In this document: one piece after another, positions 12,016-24,277 of the stretch
Layout: each line of letters opens with the position of its first letter
Position numbering within the stretch: the first letter of the stretch is position 1
From: Prochilodus magdalenae
Taxonomy: Eukaryota; Chordata; Actinopteri; Characiformes; Prochilodontidae
DNA length: 64,000 nucleotides
Direction: 5' to 3'
Assembly: GCA_024036415.1 (NCBI GenBank)
Contig: JAMWET010003070.1
Coordinates: 279,501-343,500, forward strand
Translations under genes and position numbers: made by a program
The notes under the pieces: model-generated
What the model saw: only the letters and a program-made list of their open reading frames with translations
Database searches by the model: none
Told to the model about the DNA's origin: nothing

Positions 12016-12075
12016 CCATTTACATTTACATTTATGGCATTTAGCTGACACTCTTATCCAGAGCCACTTACAAGT
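12016..12075 (-). mobile_element. V-SINE-like 3' tail fragment
   Basis: TACATTTATGGCATTTAGCTG followed by ACACTCTTATCCAGAGCCAC is, on the minus strand, the same tail found at the end of the SINE at 35663-35870 (CACTCTGGATAAGAGCGTC, AGCTAAATG). Only the tail is recognisable here; this tail is also shared with partner LINEs, so it may be a LINE end. Confidence 0.6.
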
Positions 12076-12432
12076 GTATTCAGTGATTCAGAGAAGTGTG
12101 ACGCTTGGCCACACAATTGATGTAAGCTAGCATGAGCCTAATTCCTGTACCAGCCACGAATGCAGACATTCAGCAAGCAGTGACGCCCTCCATGAGTCAA
12201 GATTGGCAGATGGCTACACGACGCAGGATTACATGCACACAGACTGTTACAATGACTACCTTTAACCCCACGTCAACGTCACCAAAGGCTGCAGTGATGT
12301 TGGTCTAGACTGTGATGGAGTGACTCAAAATGGCAGCGGGTCATGTCCTGTGTGTGGAGGCACCGTGATCAGCACCAAGATGAAAGGTTTGTTGTCACGC
12401 AACACATGTCCAGAAGGCCAACATCTGCAGAA

Positions 12433-12632
12433 ACTGTGTAAGAATATTTGATCTGCATGGGGTGGATTATCACAGGACACCATTAGGAACCTCTACAGCT
12501 CCATGCTGAGACATCTGGGATGTTGCGTTAGCCATACTGAGAGACACTACTTCTGTATGTGTAGCTCAATAAATATTACCCATATCAGTCTAATGTATTT
12601 TAATTTATGGGAACCTTTATCTTTGTACCGTG
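12433..12632 (+). repeat. Unclassified dispersed repeat R3, copy 2
   Basis: Shares with copy 3 (minus strand) AAGAATATTTGATCTGCAT-like sequence, ATCACAGGACACCATTAGG, GAACCTCTACA, ATGCTGAGAC and GTTGCGTTAGCCATACTGAG, and with copies 1 and 3 the GAGAGACACTACT...AATAAATAT core. About 340 bp upstream (12090-12432) may belong to the same element but has no counterpart in this window. Confidence 0.65.
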
Positions 12633-14790
12633 TGCCTGAATGAAGTGAGTACGAACTGTTGTTGAGGTCTGTATGGCATGAAGGCCTGTATGTTAGTTTC
12701 ACTTTCATAGACACGGTTTAGATCAGTGTTTTAGTAAGTTATTGGTTTTTAGCTGATACTGAAATTGGCTCAGGTTAGTGAACATTTTGTTACTTGCTGT
12801 TTATTTTACAGCATTTGTACAGACTCTGCGATGTGGGTGGGGGAACTTGTTGGTGAACTGCCCAGTCAGAGCACCCTGGGCTTATCAGGAGGCAGGGCTT
12901 AAAGACATAGGAGAATGTTTCAGACAGAGGGTGAATCCCAGCTGTACAGAATGAGAAAACTGAAGCCAGTAAATCTATTCAGGAAGACTCTTAAAATATA
13001 ATTACGAACATAAATGAGCATTATATATCCCCTGCAACAAATGGTTTACAAAATACGCCATTACTGACAAATGAATGACAGCGCATTGAAGCTGATAGGT
13101 ACTAGTTATCAAAATCTGATAAAGCTTTTCAGAATTGCAATAATATCACCTGTGGAGGACAGTATTGTCAAAAGCAACATGCTGCAGGGATGAGCTCATT
13201 TCTATGCTATGGCGATGGTGCTAGATACGCCCGTGGCTACCCTGTAGGCCATATCCTGTTTAGCTGTGGCAGGGCTTGGAGGCCAGTTTAACTAAGCAAA
13301 TCGGTCCATCTAAGATCAACAAGGATCCCCAGTTCAGCCTGCCGTCTCAAACAAAAACAGTCACATGGCCTTGACCTCACCAACACGCCCCACTGCCCCT
13401 GCTGTTTTCCTTACATGCAGGACGGAGGTATTGTTTAGGGAATTAAGGACTTACACAAGCTGCAGCAGTAATGAGCTGATAATCACTGCTAGCACGTGCA
13501 AGTGTAGAGGTACAATTTGATTTGCTGAGTGTATGGGGTACCACAGCAGGGACGTAGTAATACTCTAGCAACTCCCTCAGTTACTGTCACCATCATACAC
13601 TACAGTATGATCCACCATGTGGCCAGTCGCAGTGCTGGAGAAGCTTCTTCCAGACTACTAGCTTTAAAAAGCACAGCCAAAAGTAGCCAACTGCTCACAG
13701 CTACTTCATAATCTGTCTTTATTAAAGAATATCCAGCTTAATAATGATAACAGTGGCCAACCAGTGAGCTGCTCCCGCTGTGCGGTGTCACTCCTGTAAA
13801 TATAATATAGATCTTATAGTAGAGCCTCACCCTCTGAAGCTTAATGGCACCGAAAGCACTATAAATGGTTTTTCATGATTTGGCTGGCGAGTAGTCGAGA
13901 ACCTGGTTTCCAAGAAAAGAAAGTTTAGAACAAATTAAAATGCTTTTGGTTGTAAGATATCTGAGAAGTCTTTTTACTGTAGAGCTTTTATACAGAGGAT
14001 TATTAGTTCTCACTCTTTCTGTGTTTCTCTCTCTCGTTTCTGATCGCCTGGGTTCATCTGTCGAGGAGCATTGCCCTGTAGTTGTGTGCTTTGACAGTTT
14101 GGATAGGAGTGATTTAAGCCGAACTGATGACTTTTTATAGTGGAGGAGAACGTAAAATCTCGGCTTGCAATGGACCGTGTAAAATTTATAACCCAAGCGA
14201 GGTCTCAGCAGTTTTTCATTTGCACTCATTTGTGTTTTTCTTTTTTTCCCCCCGTCCTCGCTTCTTGCTCCGACTCTTTCGCTCGCCAGTTCCCTTAGAC
14301 CCCGGTTCCTCTGTCCTTGTCCATCTGTTAGCTGGAGTAAGCCTGGTCCTGTGTTTTCTGTAAAATCCCCACCGAAGCTGTAACGGTAATAGCTCCCAGT
14401 CGGCTTAAAAAACAATAAACAAATATGATTAGTCGTTCAACAACTTCCTCCAGACTGTCAGTGCTGAATGGGTCATGAAACCGTGGCTTCAGCACTGTGC
14501 TCAGTTCCAGGCAGGCCAAAATTTATGTCCAACATATATGGAATAGTGTTGGGAATGCCAGCAAACGTTGTCAAGTCTGTGAAAAAGAAAAGAACTGGAT
14601 TGTTTAGAAAAAATGTAACTACACTACTTGCCAAAACTGTGCAAGCAGGGAATGATTTATTTAACCTTTCAGATGTAATTGAATCCATTTGCTAACAGTG
14701 AGCACAACACATTTACTGATATCTAGTTAAACGTTAATTTGAGAAAGACTCTTTGTTGATATCGGTTCTTTAGATTGTCTAACCTTTTTT
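12633..14790. other. No recognised gene; contains an unexplained 180-codon minus-strand frame
   Basis: About 2.2 kb without recognised repeats. A 180-codon minus-strand open frame (13873-14415) is the longest non-low-complexity frame in the window. It has no domain I recognise, and its basic, Arg/Lys/Ser-rich composition and lack of splice context argue against a gene. Confidence 0.4.
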
Positions 14791-15047
14791 ACTCATCATC
14801 AAAAGTATAGCTGCGCCCAGGGATTGCAGTGCTGTTGAAAAGGAAGATAAAGGTTACCAGGAACAATAAATGATGATACATTCAGACTGATACGGGCGAT
14901 ATTTATTGAGCTAGACCTACAGAGGTAGTGTCTCTCAGTATCGCTAACGCAACTTTCCAGACGTCTCAGCATTGGGGTGTAGAGGTTCCTAATGGGGTCC
15001 TGTGATGACGCATCCTATGCAGCTTGAATATTCTCACACAGGGCACT
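14791..15047 (-). repeat. Unclassified dispersed repeat R3, copy 3 (inverted)
   Basis: The reverse complement reads GAACCTCTACACC, ATGCTGAGACGTCTGG, GTTGCGTTAGCGATACTGAG, GAGACACTACCTCTG, CTCAATAAATATCGCC, CAGTCTGAATGTATCATCA, TTATTGTTCCTGGTAACC, then CAACAGCACTGCAATCCC and GATGATGAGT. It is the most complete of the three R3 copies. Confidence 0.7.
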
Positions 15048-15779
15048 GGCGTAGAGCCTTATTGTTAAGATGAAGTTCCTTACATAACGATTTGTGTTAT
15101 ATCTTTGAGGAACCAAAGCTGAATCTTTATGATTCAAGCATGATTCGTCTATATGGGACAAAGGTTTTTTTTGTAATTACCCCCATAACTCTGATCAAAA
15201 CATCATTCCACAGATGTTAACCCCAGTGTTATTGAACTGGTGCCACACTTTAGCACCCACTAAAACTAAATACTTTCTAGTTACTTATGCCAGCATTACG
15301 ACTGAAGGATCATTTAAATAGCCAAATGTTGCCCAACAAGACGCTGCCTTTTGCATTGCCTTCTGAAACGTCAGTTCCCTTTTCCTTGTGGAATTTGGAT
15401 AGTCCAAGATATGGATTTCAGTAGCCATATAGCTACCAGCCTCATCCTCAGATTGCTTAAACAGGAAATAAAGGAAGCTGCTGCTTTCTGTGACTGAAGT
15501 CAGCTTTCTATTCACCAGCTTGTTGGATCTTAAATGGTGCAGCAGCTGTTGTTGAAACAGGTAAATCAAAGTGCCAGAATACGACTGACGTTCAATTTAA
15601 GGTGAAACAGGAAACTTGAGTGGCCAGTATGTAAATGCTGCACCTTTTTTAAGGTGGAACAGGAAAATTCCTACAAAGAGATAGGAAGCCGGCTTCAGAC
15701 ATGGTATTCTATATCACATGGTTTTAATATAAACAAACTATCAAATCGCCATGGTAACAAACCCTTATATCTCATTGTT
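15048..15779. other. No recognised feature
   Basis: AT-rich mixed sequence; a 94-codon minus-strand frame (15285-15569) has no recognisable domain. Confidence 0.45.
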
Positions 15780-15946
15780 TTGTCATTTTTCATTTTCTAT
15801 CATTTGAAAATGTCTGTTGCTCTTCACATTGTGTAAAAAATTCATGATAACTGAAAGAAATGGGGCAAAGTGACATCACTGAAGTTTTTCCTTCACCTGT
15901 AAAGTAACCATTTTGAGGATACAAGGTTTTGTTCTGACGGCATCCA
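15780..15946 (+). mobile_element. Family A MITE, strongly degraded relic
   Basis: The right half retains AAAGAAATGGGGCAAAG, CACCTGTAAAGTAACCATTT and TGAGGATACAAGGTTTTG in the same order as the full copies. The left half and both termini have decayed. Confidence 0.4.
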
Positions 15947-16744
15947 CATGTGAGTGGTGATATCAAAACTGAACCAGTGATTAGTCCAGCTAACTAATAA
16001 AATAAAATAAACCACATTTTAGTAAACTGTATTATTTTGCACATACTTTTATGATCTACTGAGCATGTTAAAATGATGTGGCTGTTTTGAAATATTATTT
16101 AAAATATTTGCCAAAAAAAACTATAAAAATAAAATATCTTAAAACTATTTAACCTATGTAGACTGGTCTTAATAAGCGACTCTTCGGCTTGTGGTGTATG
16201 TTAAAATAGAGGAAGAGAAGAGTGCATTGCAGTCGGTGACATCGTTACAGCTAGAAGTGCTGAGAGGACATCTTACTTTTTCCGTCTATATCTCTATCGT
16301 CTTTTCCCAGACGTCTCGAGTCTGTCTCCTTCACTAGGAGAGCACTTTGCGCTGGTGATGGTGGTCTCTTTGAACATCACTCTTTTCTGTTTGTCTAAGC
16401 GCTCAAGTAAAAGCTCAGTTCCTTTAGCTGCAGCCTGCAGCAGAGCAGTCGTCCGTTTAGTCCAGCCTGGGCTTAAGGTCTGAAATCACAGAGCTGCTTC
16501 ACCACAGTGTCCTGAAGTCCAGTAAAAACACCAAGCGTGGACCAGCGGAAAATTTATGTCCCGTAATGTTTCTGCTCACAGTGACTGCTGACACAACCTC
16601 AGCTTTTTATGGTGCTTCATTTGTTTGTATTAGTATTATATTAAAAGCACAGATGAGTCACCAGGGCTAGCAAACGAGGCCTCTTCCCCTGCTGAAGTGA
16701 ACGGATTCAAAAGAGTAAACGGTGTAAAGCATACTCTGCTGCTT
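15947..16744. other. No recognised feature
   Basis: AT-rich sequence with no supported gene or repeat. Confidence 0.45.
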
Positions 16745-16865
16745 AATAGTCCCAACATTGAGATTCAGAGTGGTTTGAGGTGAAATGGCCCATTGTAGAA
16801 AAGACTGGCTCAAAATTTCTTTACAGTGGTGGTGATGAGAACCAGAGATCACTGTGTACACAAAG
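16745..16865 (-). repeat. Family B dispersed repeat, inverted copy
   Basis: The reverse complement contains TTCTCATCACCACCACTG, then GGGCCATTTCACCTCAAACC and ACTCTGAATCTCAATG. This matches the order TTCCATTCACCACCACTG ... GAGCATTTCACACCAAACC ... GCTCTAAACGACTC at 23288-23420. Confidence 0.55.
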
Positions 16866-17384
16866 CTAATGGAGGCATTTGAGCAGTGAGTCTTACTTTA
16901 TGTACTGCATTGGTACTCCACCATGAAAAATGTTTACGGCTAAAACCTGTCTAGAACTAAAATAAAACATTATTTCAGGTATCAGGCAACATATTCAGAA
17001 GTGTTTCACATAATAACTTTATATGAGGGAGCCCTGGTCGCTTATTCTAACCTCTTATTAAAGATTCTTAAAGGTGCTGTCGCCGTTTCGAGCAGTAAAC
17101 ACAACAGAGGCTAAAGGTCTTGGCAAGTGATCAATATACAAAACCACATTTGACAGGAACCATAAGAAGTGAACAGAAGCAGAACAAGAGTTAACATTGG
17201 AGAAGCTCTTGGGATGAAGTTCGACTCTAGACTGGTAAGAAAACAGCCGATAATGCACTGAGAATGTAGAACTGGGCTTGTCCTTGTTTCTTATGATGAG
17301 GGTCGTACAACACAACTTTCCAGTTATATGTTAGCCCCTATTGTTTGGAGAGTGAATTTGGCAGGCTGCACCAGCTTAGATATT
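16866..17384. other. No recognised feature
   Basis: Mixed sequence. A weak family B relationship is possible near 17150-17300 but could not be shown. Confidence 0.4.
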
Positions 17385-17470
17385 GCTTCTAGCATTTCAC
17401 ACCACACCACTCTCAATGACTTTGCTTACATATTAGCCCGGATTATTAACCAGGATTATTGTCCAGGAAT
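17385..17470 (+). repeat. Family B dispersed repeat, partial copy
   Basis: TAGCATTTCACACCACACC, ACTCTCAATGACTTTGCTTA and CATATTAGCC follow the family B order seen at 23363-23420. The part upstream of the CATTTCACACC block is not recognisable. Confidence 0.5.
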
Positions 17471-17811
17471 TTTGGAACAATAAAACTGGAATTCCTTTTT
17501 TAAGCTAAAGTAGTCAAAGCGTATTAGAACATTACTTGAGTGAAGGTGGGGGATACCTTGAGGTTCATTCCTGAGGCTTAGTGATTGGGTGTGGGGTGGG
17601 GGTGGGGGGGTGCTATTTAATTAGTGTAGTGTGGGTATACTGAGATTAGGCCTTGGGAATCACAGTTGTTGTGCTTTGTTGAAATTCTGTGCAGATTCAC
17701 TTTCAGTCCAGAAGACTTTCAGTAAGAGCTGTCAGTTTATTAGTTAACCATTGTAATTATGTAATTATGAAGACATATGTAAGTAACTGTTTTTGTTATA
17801 TACAGCTGATA

Positions 17812-17814
<3 letters not shown>
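17471..17814. other. No recognised gene; short G-rich run
   Basis: Contains a GGGGTGGGGGTGGGGGGG-like run near 17590-17612 that could form a G-quadruplex. Nothing else supported. Confidence 0.45.

Positions 17815-17896
<82 letters not shown>
17815..17896. repeat. (TA)n microsatellite, 41 copies
   Basis: Uninterrupted TA dinucleotide run of 82 bp. Tracts of this size can extrude cruciforms and are often misassembled, so the true length may differ. Confidence 0.98.
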
Positions 17897-17899
<3 letters not shown>

Positions 17900-18754
17900 C
17901 TGTAATCCTAAGGGTTAAACGGTTCCCCTGGTGTTGTCTAAGGAAGGTTCTGATTTATTTGGATCCTCTCTGGGTTGCCAGCAGTAACGCTGGGCCAGTG
18001 CTTTAGCATGAAGGCTTTTCCCACTCTCCGAGCCAGCTCCCTGCAGGCCGCAGCTCAGAGCAGCTCTCCCCTGCCTCCGCTCCCCCTTAGAGACACATAT
18101 TAAAAGAGCAAATCCTTTAGTCTCGCATAAAGTGTGTGTGTGTGTGTGTTGTGTCTGCAGTGTTGTGTTAGGATTCCTCTTGCTGGGTAATAACTGTGTG
18201 TGAGAATGAAACACCTCCTGTTTGCGTGTGGCAGGAACCAACTGAACTGCTCGGCTAACCCACTGCTGATGTTTCAGAATGACCCTGCGTCAGTCCACTG
18301 TAATGACAGTCTGTCAACTACTACTACCTTGCCTTGCATGCCCCTCTGCCTGGGCCTTATGGGCAACTCAGATTTCTCAAATTAAACTTGTGACCAGTTT
18401 TTTTTAAGGTGAAGCTACTGTCTGATATTTCTGGTGTCCATATCTGCCCATGCCAGTGCACACATGTTTGTGAAATCAGGAGATCAGGACTTCGCCTGCC
18501 TCATTTAGCATTACTGAGGAACCTAATGCTTTTTTTTCCTGTAGGGCTACAAATGCTGTAAAATAAATCAAATCCAGATTTGTAGCGTCGCCTAAATGTC
18601 TTGCTCTTCTGACGTTCAGTAAATACCTTCCTCAGCCCAATCTAAACATCTGCCCAGTCATGTACATTTTAAAGCAGTTATCTCCTGATACCAGCATGAT
18701 TATGAAATCAGTCACTGTGCGTCCCTGCATCAGTGCGTTTAATTCCTGTCTGGA
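17897..18754. other. No recognised gene
   Basis: Includes a GC-richer stretch at 17990-18125 with GACACATATTAAAAGAGC, possibly conserved noncoding sequence, and a short (GT)n near 18131. Nothing else supported. Confidence 0.4.
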
Positions 18755-18850
18755 GCATCTGGGTCCTCTCTGTGCAGAGTTTACATGTTCTACCAGTGTT
18801 TCCTTCCACAGCCTAAAGACATGCGGTCAGGGAAATTGCAGATCCTATTC
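18755..18850 (+). repeat. Fragment of a common fish interspersed repeat
   Basis: TCCTCTCTGTGCAGAGTTTAC, ATGTTCTACCAGTG and TTCCACAGCCTAAAGACATG with CGGTCAGGG resemble the widespread fish repeat block containing GTTTGCATGTTCTCC and TCCCACAGTCCAAAGACATG. A fragment of the same general family's tail occurs at 26790-26918. Class not certain. Confidence 0.5.
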
Positions 18851-19959
18851 CATCATATTTCTCCGTCTCCATGTAAACTGGGCGGTCCTAATCTTGGGTA
18901 ATGCTTCTGTAATAATCACAAAGCTGACATTTCTTGACCTGCCCACACAAAACAGTTATAGAGTCAGAGAAGCTAACCAGTATAACCAGAAGCTGGCAAG
19001 CTAGACCTCCTGTCTGTAGTTGCCCTTCACCCCATCTTTTCTTTATTCATCACCAACATTGTACCTTCAGCCCTTCATTTCTTTGTCCATTGCAAACATT
19101 GTACACCCTAGAGGTATAGTTTTTGTACGTAGCCTTTTTTGTACTTACTTATTTTATGTACTGTTTTAATCAAAGGCAATAAAGAAATACAGAAATCATC
19201 AGTAGGTATTGATATTGAATGATATTGCAAAAAAATGTGTCATGCTAAGATTATAACTCTATCATCCAGTCCTACCAAACATGCAAATTGGTCCATCAGC
19301 CCCTTTTTTTATTGGCAACTGCTGCTGATCCTGCGGACTGGAAACCCTATCTGCTCCCGAGAGAGCTCTTCAGCGGAGGAAACGTGTTTGCTACGGCCTG
19401 CTCCTTTTTTTCGTCCTCAGACCTAATTAATCATTTAATGGCATCCAGGCTTTTCCCTTCCTCCTGAAATCACTTATCTGTGGTAATAAAAACACAGAGA
19501 CGTGAAGAAAGTGTGAGAGTTTAATGTGTTCTTTATTGCTGGTCGTTTTAATGACATCTGTAGTGGAAGCTGAACCAGGGCAAGTGTAGTGTGCTGGTAG
19601 CACTTAAAGAAAGATGGCTGCAGAAGTGCTTTTGTGTGTATTAATGTTCAAATGTTCAACATTAGAATTGCATGTTAGAAAAATGACTACAGACATTTAT
19701 TGGGTTTTTTGGGGGGCTGTTGCAAAAGCAGAATCCTCAGAAGAGGCAGTAAAGTTTAGCAACAGTTAGGAGGGAGTCTGTGCTTGTATCTTGAAAAATG
19801 CTTCATGGATGGAGGATCTAAATGCTTGTTGATGAGCTAGGTCATGGTCTGCTGTGGTCAGTAGAAAGAGATGTAATGTTCTACAGCATCATTAAACTTT
19901 ATTTCCATTAGCCTGCATATCCTTATTTAGTATTTGTCATTATGGGAAAACTTTACCAA
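18851..19959. other. No recognised gene; one possible conserved block
   Basis: 19400-19480 contains GACCTAATTAATCATTTAATGG-type homeodomain-site-rich sequence in a non-repetitive context. Elsewhere there is an AATAAA at about 19180 without any associated coding sequence. Confidence 0.35.
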
Positions 19960-20021
19960 CTTTACCAACCAGTAAAGAAGCCATTTTGGAGATACTTGTT
20001 TTTCTCTGGACAGTGATGATC
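19960..20021 (+). mobile_element. Family A MITE, isolated right-end fragment
   Basis: AGTAAAGAAGCCATTTTGG, GAGATACTTGTTTTTCTCTG and GACAGTGATGAT match the right terminal ~50 bp of the full copies. The rest of the element is absent. Confidence 0.6.
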
Positions 20022-20811
20022 TGTTATTAGTAGCTTTCATGACTGCATTAATGACTGAAAGGAAACAAAAGTCACTAAGCTACAACACTAAAACAGGAAA
20101 TGTAAAAATGTAATTAACCAGAATTCTGTACATTGAGCAACCAGTCAAATTGCACAGAACGACTGCTGTAGCAGCTGCATAAAGTCCCTAATATTTCACT
20201 CATATTGTTGAGTGCACGTAGCTAATACAAGCAACAACTATTGTCCTCAAGACGTCCTCATAACCTTTTGTCCTTGACAGGGTTCTTAATTACTTTAAAT
20301 GTCTAAAAATTAACTACATATGATGAACTAAAATGAACTACATGTGATATGTAGGTATAAAGTTTCTAGACAGCTAACAGAATAAGAGTGTAATCAAAAT
20401 CTTGTGGTCATAATACTTTTAACTTTTAATGTTTGCCCAATCTAAGTAGAACAGACCAGAGTCTACAAAGTCATCTGGCTATTGTGCTTTGTGAAGTAAT
20501 AAGGAAAATTAAGTTTGTTCTAGCAAACAGTGTCTAACCATTAAATTTCCCCCTCACTCTTTTGTTTGTAGAACATAAGATCATTAGTGATATTTGTAAT
20601 AAATGCTGAGAAGGTGTTTACAGAATATAATTGAAAAATAGTCAGTACAGTAAATGACTTAAGGGCTATCAAACCTGACACAAAATATCAACTGCAGATC
20701 CATGGTTTTCTTCCTGACATCTACACTAGACGCTTTCTGCCACTCAGTGGGTACAACCCACCAACTGTGACATTAGGTGCACATCCTCTTTGTACTCACA
20801 GATAACTATAC
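20022..20811. other. No recognised feature
   Basis: AT-rich sequence upstream of the LINE end. The last part (20640-20811) might be more LINE sequence but does not read in frame. Confidence 0.4.
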
Positions 20812-21195
20812 CTTAAATCCTGATGTTGACCTTTAAAGCTATGCATAGGCTTGCACCCACTTACCTGCCTGCTCTTGTACATCCTTATGCCCCATCATGC
20901 AAGCTAAGGTCCTCAGACTCTGGTCTTCTGGCTATTCCTAGATTTAGGCTTTGCTCTACGAGTGGCAGATCTCTTTAGTGTTGCTGCCCCTTTTAAAACT
21001 CTTTACTTTCATCTATTCACTCTTCTCCCTCTCTTTCTATCTTTACAGCCCAGTTACAAACGGTCTTTTCTCAGAATACATTCATTCTCTAAAATATTTT
21101 TCCCAGTAATTGTAAAGCATTCTTGGGTATGTGAAAGGCATTATATAAGTATGGCATATATTAATAAGTATATTAATAATAATAATAATAATAAG
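20812..21195 (+). mobile_element. L2-clade LINE, 5'-truncated 3' end
   Basis: Translated pieces match the C-terminal end of L2-type reverse transcriptase proteins: ILMLTFKAMHRLAP at 20818 onward, LRSSDSGLLAIPRFRL after 20900, then GRSL-CCCPF-NSL with stops, equivalent to the family's GxRSFSVAAPxLWNSL block. The element then runs through AATTGTAAAGCATTCTTGGG, GAAAGGCATTATATAAGT and a (TAA)n tail (21165-21194). The tail, 5' truncation and stop codons are standard for an old LINE insertion. The insert lies in sense with the terminal exon. Confidence 0.85.
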
Positions 21196-23287
21196 TTTGC
21201 CCCCTCCACCCTTAGCCATTTGACATTTTCTGAGTAACCACATGCTCCACAAAGAACACATATTCTATTGCTCAATTACTGTTTATTTGCAGAATTTTGT
21301 AACATATTGGAAAAAAATCTGTGATATTTGTGTAAAAAAAAGAACGCTATGTATATTTTATTTTATTTTAGATATAAATATTAAATACATAATAAGTTTG
21401 CATTTCTGTGTGGTTAACATTTATAATACCATGCGAGATTAATTTCTAAATGAGAAACAGAACAGTTGAGTCAGTACAAGCAATATCAGGTCTATAAGAC
21501 TTTCTTATAGTATACATCTGATGCAGTTATCCCCCAATGTCTTTGTAAAACAGATGAGACCAAATGATACATGTCCTCTCACACGTGCACTTATGGAAAT
21601 GATTAAGATTTAAGTCATTTGTTACTTTTCTATTCAGTAGCAGTGAGAATCGTTCTTCCGTACAGCGCATAAGCACTTGGCATGGCACTGAAAGCTCTGT
21701 AGTAGTCGTAGTGGGATGCTGGGAGTTGGAGTTGTGAATGGAGAGACCGGAGCAGCACCATTAGCTACACCACTGGAGCTGAGTGTTCCCCAAACAGGAA
21801 CCTAAAGTCACTCAACCTGTGGAGCGCTCTCTCCCTCTCTCTCCTTCTGCTGTTTGCCTCCTAATGTTAATGTAGCTCATCTCCATCCGTTCGAGCCGCA
21901 GGAATCTCTCTGCCTGAGTGACTGAACAGCTTCCAGTTTCCCGCCAGTGCTGTGTTCTCAGGCTGTACACGCTGGTTCTGGCTGGAGGGCTGTCTCAGTG
22001 CAAGTTGTTTGCCAGGAAGACGCTGCAAATGCATTGCTCACTGAAGACTATATGTTTCTCTGCATGAAACACATTCACACCTGCACTGTTCATTCACACT
22101 GCTGATTATAATTTATCTGAAGGTTTTGGTCCAGATATGTCGCATTATAGTTTAACACAAATTGGCGTTTAGCAGCAGAAGAGGCGCCAATGAATCATTT
22201 TCTTGTCCTTGGAGGGGAAGCCACAGACTCAGTTTTGACCCAACTTCACTTTTAAGCAATTAAGCATTAATTTATTTTAAAGATTCATTTATCAAAATTA
22301 AATATGACAGATGTATATACAATACTTAGCTCTACTTCTGTTTGAGTAGATGGGTAATAACCGTATCTATGTAAGTAATTAAATAATACCAGAAGTACGT
22401 TATATGTAACATTACGCAAGCTTAGTTTTCTGGCAAACCAGGTTCTATTTCTGGTATCGCCTCCTTTTAGATTCCAAGCTGAGCTGATACTCAAAGATGA
22501 TGTAAAAACCCTGCAGAATACTGATTGGCTGGGGAGAATCATCACCCTAAACGCATCTGTTAATGCTAGCCATGAGGTTAGCATACCCTTTCATGTCACC
22601 TTTCATGTCAGCAACCAGAATTGTCTGAACTGTGATGTGGTATTTCCCACAGTCTCCCGTTTTTTTTTTTCAGCAGCCTTACGTCCTCCTGCCATCAGCA
22701 TATTCTGAACGGAATTTCTCTCCTTCACATCACAACAGTGTGCGGTCACTACAGTCACATACATTGAGGGGCTACATCTGTACTGGAAAATCAAGTAGTG
22801 TTGGGTCATAGCATGGTAGACAGGACTGTCTTTAATACAGTCATCTTATGCTGATCATATTTCAGTAATATGCCTTAGAATGAATCATAATCGCAATTAA
22901 TGCATTTTCACAAGCCTGTCTCAGTCTAATGTATTTGGATGTAGTCGGATCTGTTTGTTCTGCATTATGGGGGAAATTTCGATGTTCATAGTTCTGTTTT
23001 TGGGCTCTACTAGAATACACTTATATGCTTTAGTTCTCCCAAATCGCAATATTTATATCTATGTATACTATACATCTATATTCACCTTCCGTCTGGAACG
23101 CTCTGGTACAAGCTCCTGTGGTTTTAGGCCCCGCCTCCTGATAAACTTGGTATACTTGTGTACTTTAGGATTTAGAGCTTTGCAGAGCATTTACTTACAC
23201 AAAAAGATGCAACACAATAAAGGAAAGGGAAAAACTGGAAAAGCAAAACAAATGTCTGAATCTTCAGGCAGCATTTTCATAGGAGTT
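21196..23287. other. No recognised gene
   Basis: About 2.1 kb with no supported feature. 21690-22020 is GC-richer and non-repetitive (a possible regulatory block). 22280-22600 carries a 99-codon minus-strand frame of no known domain and may be old transposon DNA. Confidence 0.35.
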
Positions 23288-23420
23288 TCATGTAGGGAGC
23301 TTTCAGTGGGATGGATGTCTGGTTCCATTCACCACCACTGTGAACACTATGATTCTCTAGAACAGAGCATTTCACACCAAACCGCTCTAAACGACTCTGT
23401 CTACATCTTAACCATTTAAT
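23288..23420 (+). repeat. Family B dispersed repeat, best copy
   Basis: Contains GGATGTCTGGTTCCATTCAC, CACCACTGTGAACACTATGA, GAGCATTTCACACCAAACC and GCTCTAAACGACTCTG. Other members are at 16745-16865 (inverted) and 17385-17470. Part of it (TCTGGTTCCATTCAC) also occurs in the interior of family A MITEs, so the two families may be related. Confidence 0.55.
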
Positions 23421-24277
23421 TACACTGAAAATGTGGAGACATGATTGGAATTCCTTCTAAGTGAGCGCTGCTTTCATTCTTTTGGCCTGTAATTCAGTCT
23501 GAGCGCTGTGAGAAACTGAGTGGAGGTACACGGTGATAAATAACTGTGGGGTAAATCGGCCCTGTGTGTGAGAGCGGCAGGCTCGGGTTACTGTTTGTGC
23601 AAGCGCTGGAGTGTGCGAGTGTGTAACTCAGAAATGTTGAGCTCTCTCTTCATTACTTTCTCAGTGTCACTCTCTCTTTCACTCTGGCATCTCTTAAAAA
23701 TGGAGAGGAACCTGTGTCTCCTCTGATTGCCCCAGTCCCCCTCCCCAACCGTAAATCAAACCGTAGCCCTGGTCCTCCACCAGCGCTTCTCCCAATTACC
23801 GCATCCATCTCTCCCTCCATCCCTCCATCCCTCTCTCCAAATAAACAAGCCGTCCTGGGCCGAGCACTCTCTGTGAGCTTACAGCTAACGTTTCCTCTCT
23901 AATCCTCGGGCAATTCGACACCACAACGCTGTTTGCTTTCCATCTCGAACCATTTGGAACGCTGGCGGCTGATGTCAGCACTCGGACCTGAGCAGCTCTT
24001 CCACTTTTTTCTCCCTTCATACTTCTCTCTTCATCTCTCCTACTATTTCCTTTCTTCACTTTCATCAACGTCTACAAATTAGACTGGCTTTTTTCCTCCT
24101 CTAGTTTTACATGGATATATGCAAAGCATTCTCAGGGCTTGCTTGTCCATCCTGTTTTTGTGTGCTTCCTTAAATTTTCAGGACAAAAAAATGTTTTTAT
24201 TTAATTGGAAAATCATTGGGCTAACCTACAGGGCCTCCACAACACTCCTGACTATGCAGTGTGCTTTTTGTTAAAAC
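23421..24277. other. No recognised gene
   Basis: 23700-24000 is a GC-richer, C/T-biased stretch with CATCCCTCCATCCCTC repeats and a non-repetitive portion around 23900-24000. Nothing coding supported. Confidence 0.35.
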
